DNA from: Calamus simplicifolius
Lineage: Eukaryota > Streptophyta > Magnoliopsida > Arecales > Arecaceae
Reading direction: 5' to 3'
NCBI GenBank assembly: GCA_900491605.1
Contig: UESW01005000.1
Location: forward strand, 233,973-297,972
DNA length: 64,000 nucleotides
The position numbers and the translations under genes are program-made. The notes beneath the pieces are model-generated. The model was not told the origin of the DNA and ran no database searches. It saw only the letters and a program-made list of their open reading frames with translations. This document shows, in pieces, positions 21,701 to 33,547 of this stretch. Every line of letters starts with the position of its first letter. Within the stretch, counting starts at the first letter, position 1.

Positions 21701-24700
21701 TCTAGTAACTAATTTACTACTGGTTTTGGGCATGTCCATTGTGCACTGCACTGCACGGGAGACAAGGATGGATGACTGTGATTAATGATTTTTTTTTTTT
21801 TGTGGTAAAGAATGAGAAGAGAGATGGGGGCATATGGACAGGTATAGGAAGCATGCTCCAAATATTTATGTAGCCAGCATATGCTTATGTTGTTTTAATA
21901 TCAAATGGGCAGGTTAGGGTATTAGGTGGAGAATGCATTGTCCTCCCCTCAACCCCACATTTCTTAAGCTTTGGTGCTTGTCCACCTCAACTAGTTGTAA
22001 CTTAAAAGTTTCAGTAATCTTGATTAGTTATGCATGTTCCAACTTTGCATTGATTCTTCATCAGAGTTGCCCTGTTGCTTTACATGACCTCATTTGTTAA
22101 GCATGTTCTTTTGAACACATAATTTATTTTATCACAAAATTTGTCATAAGATTTGTTATCTTGCTAGCTAATATGCAGTGCGTTAAGACAAGCCCCAAGC
22201 AAATGCAATAATGTTCCCTTGATTTACCCTTTTCCTTTATCTTGTTATGATTTATTTTTAGATTCTTTTATATGTTTATAAACCTTATAGTTTTCTGAAT
22301 GCCACCTGCATGAGCATTAGCCTAACTGCTTCAGTGCAATGCAGTTTTTCGCCTGCCTATGTACCATAAGTGATTTTTAAGTCTGCACCCAAGGAAAATG
22401 AGGATTCAAAATGAGAGCTTTGTAGGCCTGTGTCCTCTTGATTACTTGGGTCTCTGCATTGAATGCTTGAGCCAGTTGGTGCTGTGACATTAGATTGATT
22501 TTGCTAAACTTTTCTAGATCCTATTTCTCTGTAAATTCTGTCTAATGATTTAAGCTGGACTGGTCTCATAGTTATGGGACTGGATTGAATATGTATGGTG
22601 GTAGATGGCTTCAAATGGGTGGATGTTACAATCAGTTCTCTATTATAGAGCGGATGGAACCTTTTTAAGAGTTCACTTGTGCTTGCTAGTGTATGTTTTA
22701 ACGAGATTTAGAAATATTATAGGCCTTATGCATATCTAAAATTCATTTATTGGAGATAGAGATAGATTTTATGAGCTAGAGGTCAGACAATGGTTTTGTT
22801 AAACATTTCATCAGACTATTCTACCAGGAATCAAATTCTTGTTGCAACCTTTTCAAGTTGTAAATTTTGTTACCTAAGTTTTCATAATCCATTTGAAAAA
22901 ACTGCGACTCACTGTTCATATGTATAACTTCATGATTATTTTATTACCTGCCATATTATATGCTAGATATTGGGATAGTGCAAAGGTTACTTTCACTTTA
23001 TATGTTGGATTTTGTTATAGCAAGTTGGAGGAGAAGTGTTAATTTCTAAGAAGGTGTTCCTCGTATCTGAAAATTATCAAGTGCATACCATGCTTTTTTT
23101 TTTCTAAAAAAGTGGAATTATGACCAGAGGTTTCCACCATTAAATCAACTCATGCTTTTCTGCTTAAGTGGAAACACAAGATCATCCACTCAAGCTTTTC
23201 ATAATTTATTTATACAGAAGTTATACCATACTTATGAACAAGACCTAAGTATTCCCATCTCTGTTTTTTCTTTCTTGGTGATTTAGTTGGATATACCAAG
23301 ATTCTTGACTACTATGTTCTTTTTTGTCTTCTGTATTTAGTGTTTCCATTTGAAACTGCTTCATTTGATCAATATTTTTTAATTATGATGATCTGAAAAG
23401 GTTGATTTTGAAAAAATTACATGGTTGATGCCAGATTTTTAACTTTTTACAGCCATATGAATGTATTGGCATTTTGACTATTATACTCTTTTCTTTTCCC
23501 CTGTTTTTATGCAATGCTTCTATCAAAAATGATTTCCATAGTGAAATGGGTTCGATCTTGGCCCATCTCCTTGGAATGGGTGATGGATGCTGATCATATT
23601 GCATTGTTTTCCACCTCCTAGGAATGTCTTGTTGAATGATATTATTATTCAATCAACAATTAAATTTAAAACAACTGATTGTCTTGGACCTCCATGATTC
23701 ATGTTTACATGACTTTTCATTGTCTGATATCTATTTAGATCTGGTTATTTGGATAAATGTCTTGATCATGTACCACTGCCACTGCTGCTATATGCTTAGT
23801 ATCCCAGGATTGAATGATCAAAATAGGAGTTTCATTTTCACCCTGTGCCACTACTTGATTTAACTTAGTGAAATTGCTATAACCAAATATTTGACTGAAC
23901 CTAGCCAAGTTCATGTCTACTATAAATGGTCAATATTTTTTTTTTAACTAACCTGTAGTTCTGGATTGATTGATAAAAGCATGATTATTTGGATTTCTTG
24001 TTGCATACAGGCACTGGATAGTTTGGTGTCTGTAGTTTTTGTAATTGTAATAATTGCAGAAACTCATCTTTAGTTTGTTGCCCACCCTGCATTCTTGATC
24101 TTGTTCTTATAAATGCTTGTTCAATTTTCCCTTGAACATCAGAAATTTTACATGTTCTTACCCCATGCTAAGAGGTTTAAGTTAATAAAAATCCTTCTGC
24201 TAGTTGTCTTCAGATTTATGACATGTTTTGATCATCAAAAGTATTTATATTAAGGAATTTCTTTTCCTAGATCTACTTTTGCTACATTTTGTTAGCTAAA
24301 ATCTGCAATAATTTTCTTTAACTTATTTGTTCATATTTGGTCATGTTGTTGTCTCCAAGGATGGTCAGCAAGTGCAGATTCCGACTCGTGACAGTTACTG
24401 AAATTATTGGATATGTCCTGTAGCAAAGGCTTTTTTCTATAACTTACAAACTGAAAATGGGCTGCCATATAGGATGGCTAACCTGAAAATTTTAAGTATT
24501 ACTCGTAAAACATACAGATAATAAATTACATTAAGAAAAACTATATAGACTCAGAGTCTTATATCATGATGCTAGATTTCCGATAATTATCCCATCTAGG
24601 GAAAACAATCTCTCTGTTTGCATGCTGTATGCAGATGTCTGATCGTGCAAAACTACCTGAGGATGGGAAAAAACGGTTACTAGGGAAAGAGCGGCAGGAC

Positions 24701-26990
24701 AAGACAGAGAGGAGAAGAGGGACATACCTTGGTTTTTATAACATGGGGTGTTAGGATATAGTAGGCATATGACCAAGCACATAGCTATAATATAAAAAAA
24801 GAAGTTTAGATTGCATTTGATTTTTGAAAACGTATTCCATCTTTATTTTTCTTTTTCTTTTTCTAAAAATATTTTTTTAATGTTTTCTAATTTCTAAGAC
24901 ACGTTTGATAAGTGAGAACAAAAACTAATTTTTTGGAAAGAGAGGCGCAAAAACAAACAAATATGTATGTAAAAGGGTACTGCTCACTTTCATATTGTTA
25001 GGTTCTCTAACTTTTATTTTTTATTCTCTTCTTTGTTTTGATGGAAAATAGTAAAAGAAAATTTAAGTCATTTTTAGTTTTCTACTAATTATGAGTTGTA
25101 TTTTACAAAAAAGTTGTTTTTTTTTTTCAATCATCAAATGCATTTTGTCAAGAGTTTTCTATTTTTTATGAAAATAAAAATGAAAAATGGGACTATTCTC
25201 GAGAACCAAACAAACCTTTACGTTTAGTGAATGCATATCAGATGAAGATTTTATGGACTATTAGAGATCACCTTCTTTTTTCCTTTTCATACTAATAATC
25301 AATTGCCTTCTTTTCTGTTGCAGAACATCCATGGCTTCAAAATGCTAAAAAAGCTCCAGATGTTCCTCTTGGAGATGCTGTCAAGTCAAGGCTTAAACAG
25401 TTTTCAAGGATGAATAGATTCAAAAGGAGAGCTTTAAGGGTTAGTTGGCACTTTGACTATTAGCTCTGTTAGTGTATTCCTTCTCCACACCATTGTTGCC
25501 TGTTCTTAGATTGGTTTAAACATCTCTATGCCCTTAATAGATTTTTGTTGATTAGGTCATTGCGGATCATTTGTCTACTGAAGAAGTTGAAGACCTAAAA
25601 GATACGTTTAAGATGATGGACACTGATGACGATGGCCATGTTTCATATGAGAAACTGAAAAATGGACTTGCAAAATTCGGTTCTCACCTTGTAGAGTCTG
25701 AAGTGCAGATGCTTGTTGAAGCTGTAAGTGTACTTCATTTGCATGTGTTGCTAAATTTTAATTTAAATATTTATATCAAATGCAAAAAAAAAAAAAAAAG
25801 ATTTTTTTTGGTTGGGAGAAGAGGGTTGGGGGGGGGGTGTTGGCTGTTGGCAGGCTGGGTGAGGAATGTCTATCAAGGAGGGAGGCCTTCTCTTTTCTGT
25901 TAAGTAGAATTGCCTTCTGTATATTAAGATAGCATATATTTTAAGGTTTAAGTAGAATGGAGCAGATCAGACAAAAAATTTTTGTCTTATAGGAAAACAC
26001 TCTTGCATTGTTATTGCAAAATGAGGAAAATGACTTATGACTTAAAGAGTAAAAAATCTAAGTGAAGTTTTATTGCAAATCATGAGCGAAATATTTTTAT
26101 TGCCTTGTCAATAAAAGTATATTTTATTGCAAAACATTAAGTGAGATTTCAAAAATGAGGAAATTGTAAGATGGAGGGAGATTTGAATTTGAAAAATTCT
26201 CCTTCAAATGAAGTTCTCAAAATCATGATTTATGACTTTAATAGTAAACGATTTAATTGCACAATCAAACACATAGTGTTATCAAATCATGACTTGTAAT
26301 TTTAAAAAATCATGTGAAGTCATGATATATCATGATTTATCTGTGCTTCCAAGCGCACCTCAATATAAATAAAAAATGCTTCTTGCTAGGCCAAGAATGG
26401 TAAATTACAGATTCTGATTACCAGTTTGCTGATATTTTATTGATGTCTATCCTCTTATGTATCTAAGACATGCTTACAAACAGAAAATAACCGCAGCTTC
26501 TGACTGATGGAGTTTGTGTAAATAGGTAGATACCAAAGGAAAGGGAAAGCTAGACTATGGGGAGTTTGTTGCAGTGTCTCTTGATTTACAGAAGATGGCA
26601 AATGATGAGCATCTCCGCAGAGCCTTCTCATACTTTGATAAGGATGGGAATGGCTACATTGAGCCAGAGGAGCTTCGGGAGGCCCTACTAGAAGATGGAG
26701 CTGGAGCTGCTGATATCACAGATGTGGCAAATGATATCTTACAAGAAGTTGACACTGACAAGGTAATTCTTGACTAGTTGCTGAAACCACTGTCTTCTTT
26801 ATTCATTGCTCGTCAGCGCCAATTGCTTGTACGTTTGCAGGATGGACGAATCAGCTATGAAGAATTCGTGGCAATGATGAAAACTGGAACAGATTGGAGG
26901 AAGGCATCGCGGCACTACTCAAGAGGAAGATTCAACAGTCTCAGTGTCAGACTAATGAAGGATGGCTCTCTAAACCTTGGGGCCGAGTGA
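18709..26990 (+). CDS. CPK13: Calcium-dependent protein kinase, CPK13-like, seven exons, exon 1 frameshifted
   Basis: Exons: 18709-19385, 20428-20571, 20800-20952, 25324-25439, 25556-25723, 26526-26762, 26841-26990. All introns are GT-AG and phases agree, for about 548 residues if the shift is ignored. MGNCC at the N-terminus offers N-myristoylation (Gly2) and palmitoylation (Cys4, Cys5) for membrane anchoring. The kinase domain starts near residue 72: Gly loop GRGEFGVTY at 79-87, ATP lysine in ACKSI (101), HRD 194-196, APE in exon 2. An autoinhibitory junction (exons 4-5) and four EF hands follow: DTDDDGHVSYEKL, DTKGKGKLDYGEF (weak), DKDGNGYIEPEEL, DTDKDGRISYEEF. The family phosphorylates Ser/Thr targets on Ca2+ signals. 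In exon 1 codon 198 is AAT (Asn) where HRDLKPEN needs Lys. Two bases are also missing at about 19307, so translation ends at TGA 19387-19389. The DFG frame at 19352 and all later exons are clean. Confidence 0.92.
20953..25323 (+). other. Intron 3 of the CPK gene (4.4 kb)
   Basis: It separates exon 3 (ending VL) from exon 4 (EHPW), with donor GTATGT and acceptor TTGCAG. It is much longer than the other introns (about 1.04, 0.23, 0.12, 0.80 and 0.08 kb). It holds short homopolymer runs and a MITE candidate near its 3' end. No coding sequence is visible in it on either strand. Confidence 0.8.
24809..25216. mobile_element. Tourist-like MITE candidate in intron 3
   Basis: It starts GATTGCATTTGATTTTTGAAA and ends TTCTCGAGAACCAAACAAACC. 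The complement of the end (GGTTTGTTTGGTTCTCGAGAA) matches the start imperfectly. TTTA flanks both sides (24805-24808 and 25217-25220). It is 408 bp, AT-rich and has no ORF. The insertion lies about 110 bp before exon 4 without touching the acceptor. Confidence 0.45.
25724..26525 (+). other. Intron 5 of the CPK gene
   Basis: It contains an A-run (25783-25799), a G-run (25830-25839) and repeated ATCATGA/TCATGAT words near 26220-26340 that form short inverted repeats. No gene is supported. Confidence 0.6.
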
Positions 26991-27067
26991 GTGAGTTACA
27001 GGAAGATTCAAAAATTTCAGCATCAGACTGATGTAGGATGGTTCTCTAAACCTGGGTGGTGAGTGAA
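26924..27067 (+). repeat. 76 bp tandem duplication of the CPK 3' coding end into the 3' UTR
   Basis: 26924-26999 (the last ~22 codons plus stop) starts AGGAAGATTCAACAG. A diverged second copy starts at 27000 with AGGAAGATTCAAAAA and follows it through GGATGGTTCTCTAAACCT to about 27067. The coding copy is the family-conserved one, so the downstream copy is the duplicate. Confidence 0.75.
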
Positions 27068-28504
27068 GTGACAGCAAAAGGTTTTGTTTGTTGTTGAAAG
27101 CTGATTTTTTCCAACTTTGAACTTTTATTCTCCCCCCTCATCATTTTGGGTGGGGTTAGTTAAGTGGCGGCCCTTGATTGGCTTACCCTGTAATTAGTTC
27201 TTCAGATAGGAGGATGAACCTTTGCGATGCTATGTTTGTTTGCATGTGACAATGGCGCTGTCTGATGCGTTGATGCTGCATTCAGTTTGCTGTGCAATGT
27301 TGGGGGTTGGCTGTAATTTACAGAAGCACATTACTGGTTTTTAATAGCCAGTGTAGATTGATATAAAAGTTATGAACAGATTTGCTCTAAGCATATTTCT
27401 TTTTGGGATAATATTAGTATGACAGCTGATGTGTGATGCCTTTCATTAACATCATCTTAGCTGGTTTCAGAAAAGTAATGTTTTAAAGTTCAGTGCTTCA
27501 TCGGCTGTCCTACCGGAGCTCCTTTTGCTGCAGCGCAGCAGCATCAGACCATCAGTGCGGCTGAGGTTATCCTCCCATGTCAACGTCTCTACAAGGCTAT
27601 TTCTCCATTTGGTTTATTGTGGGCTCCTCCTCTAGAAAGCATCAAGCGGTCAAAGACATGAAGGTCAATTCGGTGGAGGAAATTGAGCTATAATGTTTAT
27701 AATTGTAGCGCATGCAAAGTGATTTGCAAACACAATTGACCCGTTTGGAGCTGCTGGTTGCTCCATCCTGCTTGGCGGCTCCCTTCCAATGAAGTAGGTA
27801 TACTTAATTAAATTTAAATTCAATCAAAACTGGACATGAAGTTCACTCATATGTTTTGGCATCCTCCTTGCTAGGCCGAGCCGAGAGGTTCGAATTGAAA
27901 TCTAATTAAAGTTAATGATAAACATCAAGATGAGTCCATTGCTAGTCTCAAAAGGATTCGTTTATAATGTTTCCTAACCAAAAAACAAGATGTTATTAGG
28001 ATTCTCTAAGATTTATTATTTATATATATATATATACACAACAAATATGGAATTAAACATAGCCGATGACTCTTACATACATAAATAATGAAAGGGGGGG
28101 TCTTTTGAAAGTGAAATTCAATTGCATAGGTAGATATTTTATGCGTATTATATTTTTAAACTACAATTTCGATTGTTTGGTTAATTTGCCTCCTTTTCAT
28201 TCATTCAATCCAATCTTCAGAACGACGTGTACCATTTTATTGTCATGAATTTTCAATAAGATTAAGAAGCGACAAGAGCTCCAAAGAAAGCCGTCGATCA
28301 CCATGGCGCACTCCAAAATCACCACGACGTTGGAAGTACCATGGCGCATATTGGCGATTAGCTCGAAAACAGTCAACAGTTTAATCGAGTATGTATTGCA
28401 CCCTAAAGTAAAGAAACAGCACTTCCTCGTGCGACGATTTGAGCCTTGCAAGGATCCATCCGTAGGTGAATGATAGCTGAGAGACCGACGTGATCCACGC
28501 CCCC
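27068..28504. other. CPK 3' UTR and intergenic DNA up to element C
   Basis: The 3' UTR probably extends to around 27400 by position, though no clear poly(A) signal marks its end. The remainder holds no supportable gene. A short TA run lies near 28021-28036. Confidence 0.45.
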
Positions 28505-30658
28505 TGTAATCCCCGGATTTCGTTAATTGCTCGTGAGAATTGATCATGGGATCGGAACGATTGACTCTAGGGTATGATTACCTAGTCGCGAAACTTAATC
28601 GCGATATTCCTGGAATGGATAACGCTCGACGATTGTATTTTCAAATATCATGTAACTAACAGAGTCCCAAATCTCTTGATTTGAGGAGTTTGTGTTGCCT
28701 TTAAAGGATCACGCGAACCCTCCTTCCCATCATCCTCGAACGCCTCCTTTCCATCATCATCGTGCTCCTGGTAAGTCCCTCTATCCATGCTTGGGAGAGA
28801 GAGAAAGTCAGGAAAAGAGAGAAAGAGAGAGTCGGGCGTGGAAAGTCAGGAAAAGAGAGAAAGAGAGGGAGTCGGGCACGGAGGAGGCCATGGCAGCCTT
28901 CTCCCGTGTCGATTCCGGTTCAGGCCTGGCGGCATGCCCGCCGTCTTGCCGGGCCTGGACGATGGTCGGTGACCTCCACCGGTGCTGGGCGTGTGTCCGG
29001 TGAAGGTCTGACCGGCCTTGGTGGCCGGCCGTGCCGCCGGCACAGAGACATGCCGCGGCAAGGTGAATGAGAGGAAGAGAGAGATTAAAGAAAGAGAGAG
29101 GGAGGAAGGAGCCGAGGCCGACTCTGGTCCAACCACCGGCGGCCGGGCCGCCCCGAATTTGGCCGGCCGTGCCGCCGGCATGCCTCCTAGCCGCCGCAAA
29201 CCGTGAGAGAAAAAGGGGGAATCGAGAGTGAAATTGGAGAGAGAGAGAGATGGAGGGAAGGGGGGCCGATCGAGGCGGCGGCAGGCTCTGGTCCGGCCAC
29301 CGGCGGTCGGGCCACCCCTAATTTGGCCGGCGGAGGCCCTGGCCGCCGGCACGGATGGCCCCTGTTTCGGGTGAAACAGGGGAACAATAGTAACAGGAGA
29401 AAAAAAATGTTGGGCCGGATGGGCTGAGCCGATTTTGGGCCTGTTGGGCCAGTCCGAGAGCCATTTTGAGCCACTATTTGGGCCCTATAATGGGCCGAAA
29501 ATGGTAAAATAAAATTATGGCCCGAATCAGGATTGATTCTAGTTTCTGGGAATAATTTTGTTTCCCTATTTGGGTGTATACATTGAGAGATATTCGAGCC
29601 CAAAGTTGGGCCCGTGAAGTGGTCTGGTAGAGTTTTAAAAATCATTTTATTATTCAGATTTTAGGAATTTAATAATGTAAAATGATACTGTAGGTACCCA
29701 GGTGTCCAAATAGCTGGGTTATCAATTGAAATTTTCATACTGAGGTAAGTAAGCCAAGTATTATAATTTCATAGATTATTTAATTTATAAATTATAAATT
29801 TACAATTAGGTGCATGTTTATGAAATGTGAAAAATGAAGTTCATTTATTCTGAATTAATGTATAGTACCATGAATTTATAAATAAGTATTTGTTATGATA
29901 TGACTTATATGAGTACATGCAAAAATAATTATGTTAATTTTATAAATTATGTTGGTACGATCGAGATGATAATATGCAATCATGATGATGATAGTAAAAT
30001 TTAGTGTATGTGTCGCCTCATATGACTTGAAATGACTAGTGATACGTGACCCACCTCCACAGGGAAAGATATGAGGAGGACGCACATCCGTAGGATGTGT
30101 TCTGATGACAGATTATGATATGGCATAACACTGATACCATGACCCTTCCTCTTAGGGACATTTAAGAGTGATACACAAGATGAGTGTTGTAGGGCCGTGG
30201 GACACATAAAGAAAAACAATGACAATATAAACAGTGTTTGGTTTACATTGCATAATCTAGTATTTATTATTTAATTAAGCTTTCAAATTATTTTGATCTG
30301 ATGACATGGATATGCTGATGGCATGATAAATGTAATTTGAAATTGTATTAGGCTTACTTATTGAGTGTGAGCTCATATAATTCTCACAATGTTTTTTTCA
30401 AAGTCTCAAGAATGAAGAAGGATATTTGGGATAGATGGAGCTTCTATTAAATAAACTTAGTTTCATTATATTGATATAGTTTAGTATTGCTTGTGTGTAG
30501 GGTATGCAGCCCAAGACTGATAATTATGGTTTGGAAATAAATCATGGATTTGAATTTTTGCTTTATATTGATTTATGTGATGAAGTTCGAGATGCCTTGC
30601 ATGCCTGGCATGCGGCGGGTTGTCACCCTAGCTCAGATTTTGGGACTGGGGCATGACA
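28505..30658 (+). repeat. 5' (left) LTR of element C
   Basis: TGTAATCCCC...GCATGACA. The middle (28795-29360) is very GC-rich, with a module around ACCACCGGCGGCCGGGCC repeated near 29135 and 29298. A ~42 bp tandem duplication of a GAGAGAAAG/AGTCAGGAAAAG unit (28796-28880) is single in the right LTR. A ~50 bp segment present in the right LTR near 46141-46190 is missing here. Confidence 0.9.
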
Positions 30659-30665
30659 GCTTTAG

Positions 30666-30678
30666 TGGTATCAGAGCC
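30666..30678 (+). promoter_or_regulatory. Primer-binding site of element C
   Basis: TGGTATCAGAGCC starts eight bases after the LTR end, complementary to the 3' end of initiator tRNA-Met. Confidence 0.88.
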
Positions 30679-30843
30679 AGGTTATGACCTTAGGGATACA
30701 TACATGATGACACTTTATGCAAAATACTAATATGACATTGAGACAATTATAAATTTAAAGAAATTTCAGATATTATGCTTTGAAAACCTGACGTATAGAG
30801 TTTACCATGATATTAATTACAACTAATTTATCATGAGATAGGA

Positions 30844-31460
30844 ATGACTCGTCACACTAGAAGCCAACAAAATGATGAAAGTTCCCCGGTTGGTAATGCT
30901 GGCCAACCGGGAGGTTTGAAATCCACCGGAGGTGCTACCCCTGCCAATTCAGTTGAGACTGATCAGCAGCGACTCCATACCGAGATGCTTCAGGTTCTCT
31001 CGGATATGGCGCAGTCGATGCGGGACTTGCAGCATCAGATTCTGCAGGCCTTGTCCACTCAGCCTGCTCCCACTGCCCTGCAGACATAGCCTGTCCCTCC
31101 TGTTCCACAGACTCAGCCTGACTCTACTACTCCACAGACCCAGCCTACTCCATTCAATCCTGGATAGGGGTTGGCCGCAGCTTTGCAGACTTCAAGAAGT
31201 TTGCCCCTGCCCCTTTCTCTGGATCCACAAACCCTGTTGATGCTGAGCGGTGGATGCGAGATATGGAGAAGGCTTTTACAGCTTATGGTAGCCAAGAGAT
31301 GGAGTGGATCAGATTTGCTACCTACCTTCTCCAGGGAGAAGCCTATGATTGGTGGTTAGTTGAGGAGCAGCGTCGGGATGGACATATTCACTGAGGGACT
31401 GCAACCCAGGCTGAGGCAAGCAGTCAATGCATTTGAACTTCTCACTTACAGTGCTGTGGT
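30844..31460 (+). pseudogene. gag of element C, 5' part
   Basis: ATG 30844 opens MTRHTRSQQNDE..., which stops at TAG 31087-31089. Beyond a further frameshift, the conserved capsid part is readable near 31185-31395 (FKKFAPAPFSGSTNPVDAER, DMEKAF, WIRFATYLLQGEAYDWW). It runs into the element B insertion at 31461 and continues after 42044. Confidence 0.8.
31456..31460. repeat. Target site duplication of element B, left copy
   Basis: GTGGT, identical to 42040-42044. Confidence 0.92.
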
Positions 31461-32935
31461 TGTTGGCCCAGATGGCAACCCAAGAGGGGGGGGGTGAATT
31501 GGGTTCTTAAAAAATTTAACCTTTTAAAACGATTGGCTTTGGAATACACAAGATTAAGTGCAGGATAAATATTAACCACAAACAAAGAGATAGAGAGAGA
31601 GAATCAAAACACGGCAAACACAAGGATTTTATAGTGGTTCGGTGTATCCAACACCTACGTCTACTCCCAAGTACCACTTGGGTCCACACTATAATCTACT
31701 AGATTACATTCGAGTTGTTTTACAAGCTCACAACTCAAAACTTATTGTTTCCCATGGGATCACAACGAACCCAGCTGGTTTTCCGGGCTCACCAGCACAA
31801 AACCCAAACCCAAGCTAATCTAGCTTGACCCGAGGTATACTACCTCCTCTAATTCAATCCCCCTGATTGAACTAGCAAAAACAAGTAATAATAGTGTTTA
31901 CAATAACAAGCAGCTCCTCAAATGAGCAAATATTCAATATAAATAAACAAGGTTTAGAAAAGTCTATTTGAAGCAGAGTTGATTTGAGCTTTTCTTCTTT
32001 TCCTCTTCTCCTTTGAGATGTTGAATCAGGCCTCAGCTCGGATTCTTCACAAAGATTGCAGATGAGAAGTTTGGAAAAATAGGGCTTTTGGCTCTCTTTT
32101 TTTTTCTTTTGGAAAATCCTCCGATTTTGAACTTGAATGCCTTGGATTTCTCTTTGAGCTTTCTCGAGTTGATGGATTTGAACTTCGACTCTTTCCTCTT
32201 TGATTTCTTGCTCAAGACTTCTCGGATTTTTCAAGTTGTTTTCTCTCTATTTTTCTGTCTCTTTTTTTTTAAACGAACAAACTCCCCTTTTATAGATTCT
32301 TCTTAATCCAAGATTAGGTGAAAAACTAGTCGTTATTTCTGTCCTTGGATTCCTCCTACACACAAGAAAAGTATCTGTTAGAGATTATGTGAGAAAATAT
32401 TACCGTTGGAGGCCGTTCTTACACTTTGAAAATTCGTTCCTGATAGGTTGGAGTCGGCTCCAACTTTTTAGGTGTCGGCTCCAAGTCGAGTATCCAAAAA
32501 TAGAAAGTAACGATTCGTTGAGGAGTCGGCTCCGAAAAAGTTGAGTGTCAGCTCGACGCATTCGGGAGTCGGCTCCGAAAAACTGTAAGTGTCGGCTCCA
32601 GAGTAGTCCAAAAAATATGCTTTTCTGTTCCCACATTGGAGTCGGCTTCAGACACTGTAAGTGTCGCTTCGAAACACTGGGTGTCGGCTCCAGACCGTGC
32701 CAAAAATCAGGAAAGCATTTGATCGGCCATGGGGTCGGCTCCAGACCTTCTAGGTGTCGACTCCAGGCACTGAATTTTGAAACATACCTTTGGCATTTGA
32801 TTCAAAACACGTTTCTTTATACCTTTTGATTAATCAAACATTTTTAAGCCCTGAAACACTTGTTAAATTTATTAGTAACAAAATGAATATACTTATATCT
32901 TTTATTAATCATCAAAATCAATAATTGGGTCAATA
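31461..32935 (-). repeat. 3' LTR of element B
   Basis: 1475 bp, TGTTGGCCC... on the + strand. The distal end reads GGGTCAATA instead of GGGTCAACA, so the terminal TG of the LTR has become TA. The TATA box is kept (32286-32294, complement). The GGAGTCGGCTCC-type cluster lies at about 32450-32765. Confidence 0.92.
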
Positions 32936-33547
32936 ATCTCCCCCTTTTTGATGATTATAAAAATATTGAGTATATGCATGAGTAAACAATAAGATTCTCA
33001 CTCCAATTTTCTTAAATATTTAATTCTCACAGATAAGCTCCCCCTAAATGAGATAGCTCCCCTTATGAAGTTCAATTTAACAATTGTTCTTCCTTTTAAC
33101 AAAAAAATTTTAATGTTTGATACCAATTTTAATTGCCTCTCCTTATGTGCAGTTAATTAGATACCAATAAATTAAGCTTAATTGAGCTTATATGATCTAA
33201 TGCATATCCAAAAGCTAAATATTTCTTTCCCTTTTATTTTGTTCTCTCTCTTGTTTTTTTTTACATTCAATGCATATACGATTTGGAAATACTTATATAA
33301 CTCTTCCCCTTTTTTGTAATCAACAAAAAGATCAAGAAGGGTTAAGTAAAATGACAAAATTGATAGATTTTTCAAGGTTCAAAAGATATTTATTAAGTAT
33401 AAGATAAGTTCATTACATCAAAAGTTAAACATTACAAAATGAAACTTCATTATATCAAACATCAAACTATACTTCATTACATTGAAACTTCAAGATAAAT
33501 CAACATCAAACTAGACTAATTATCAAAGACACTTCATTACAAGATAG
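32936..33547 (-). other. 3' non-coding region and polypurine tract of element B
   Basis: No ORF. On the reverse strand TCATCAAAAAGGGGGAGAT abuts the 3' LTR and is the polypurine tract. Confidence 0.75.

Noticed and set aside
28846..29645. Long ORFs on both strands in the GC-rich centre of LTR C, repeated at 46196-47050
   Set aside because: They are inside LTRs, have Pro/Arg/Ala-rich low-complexity translations, and are not conserved between the two LTRs.
31872..32306. ORFs in both strands of LTR B (also 41105-41359)
   Set aside because: They lie in LTR sequence rich in AAGAAA/TTTCTT words and differ by frameshift between LTR copies.
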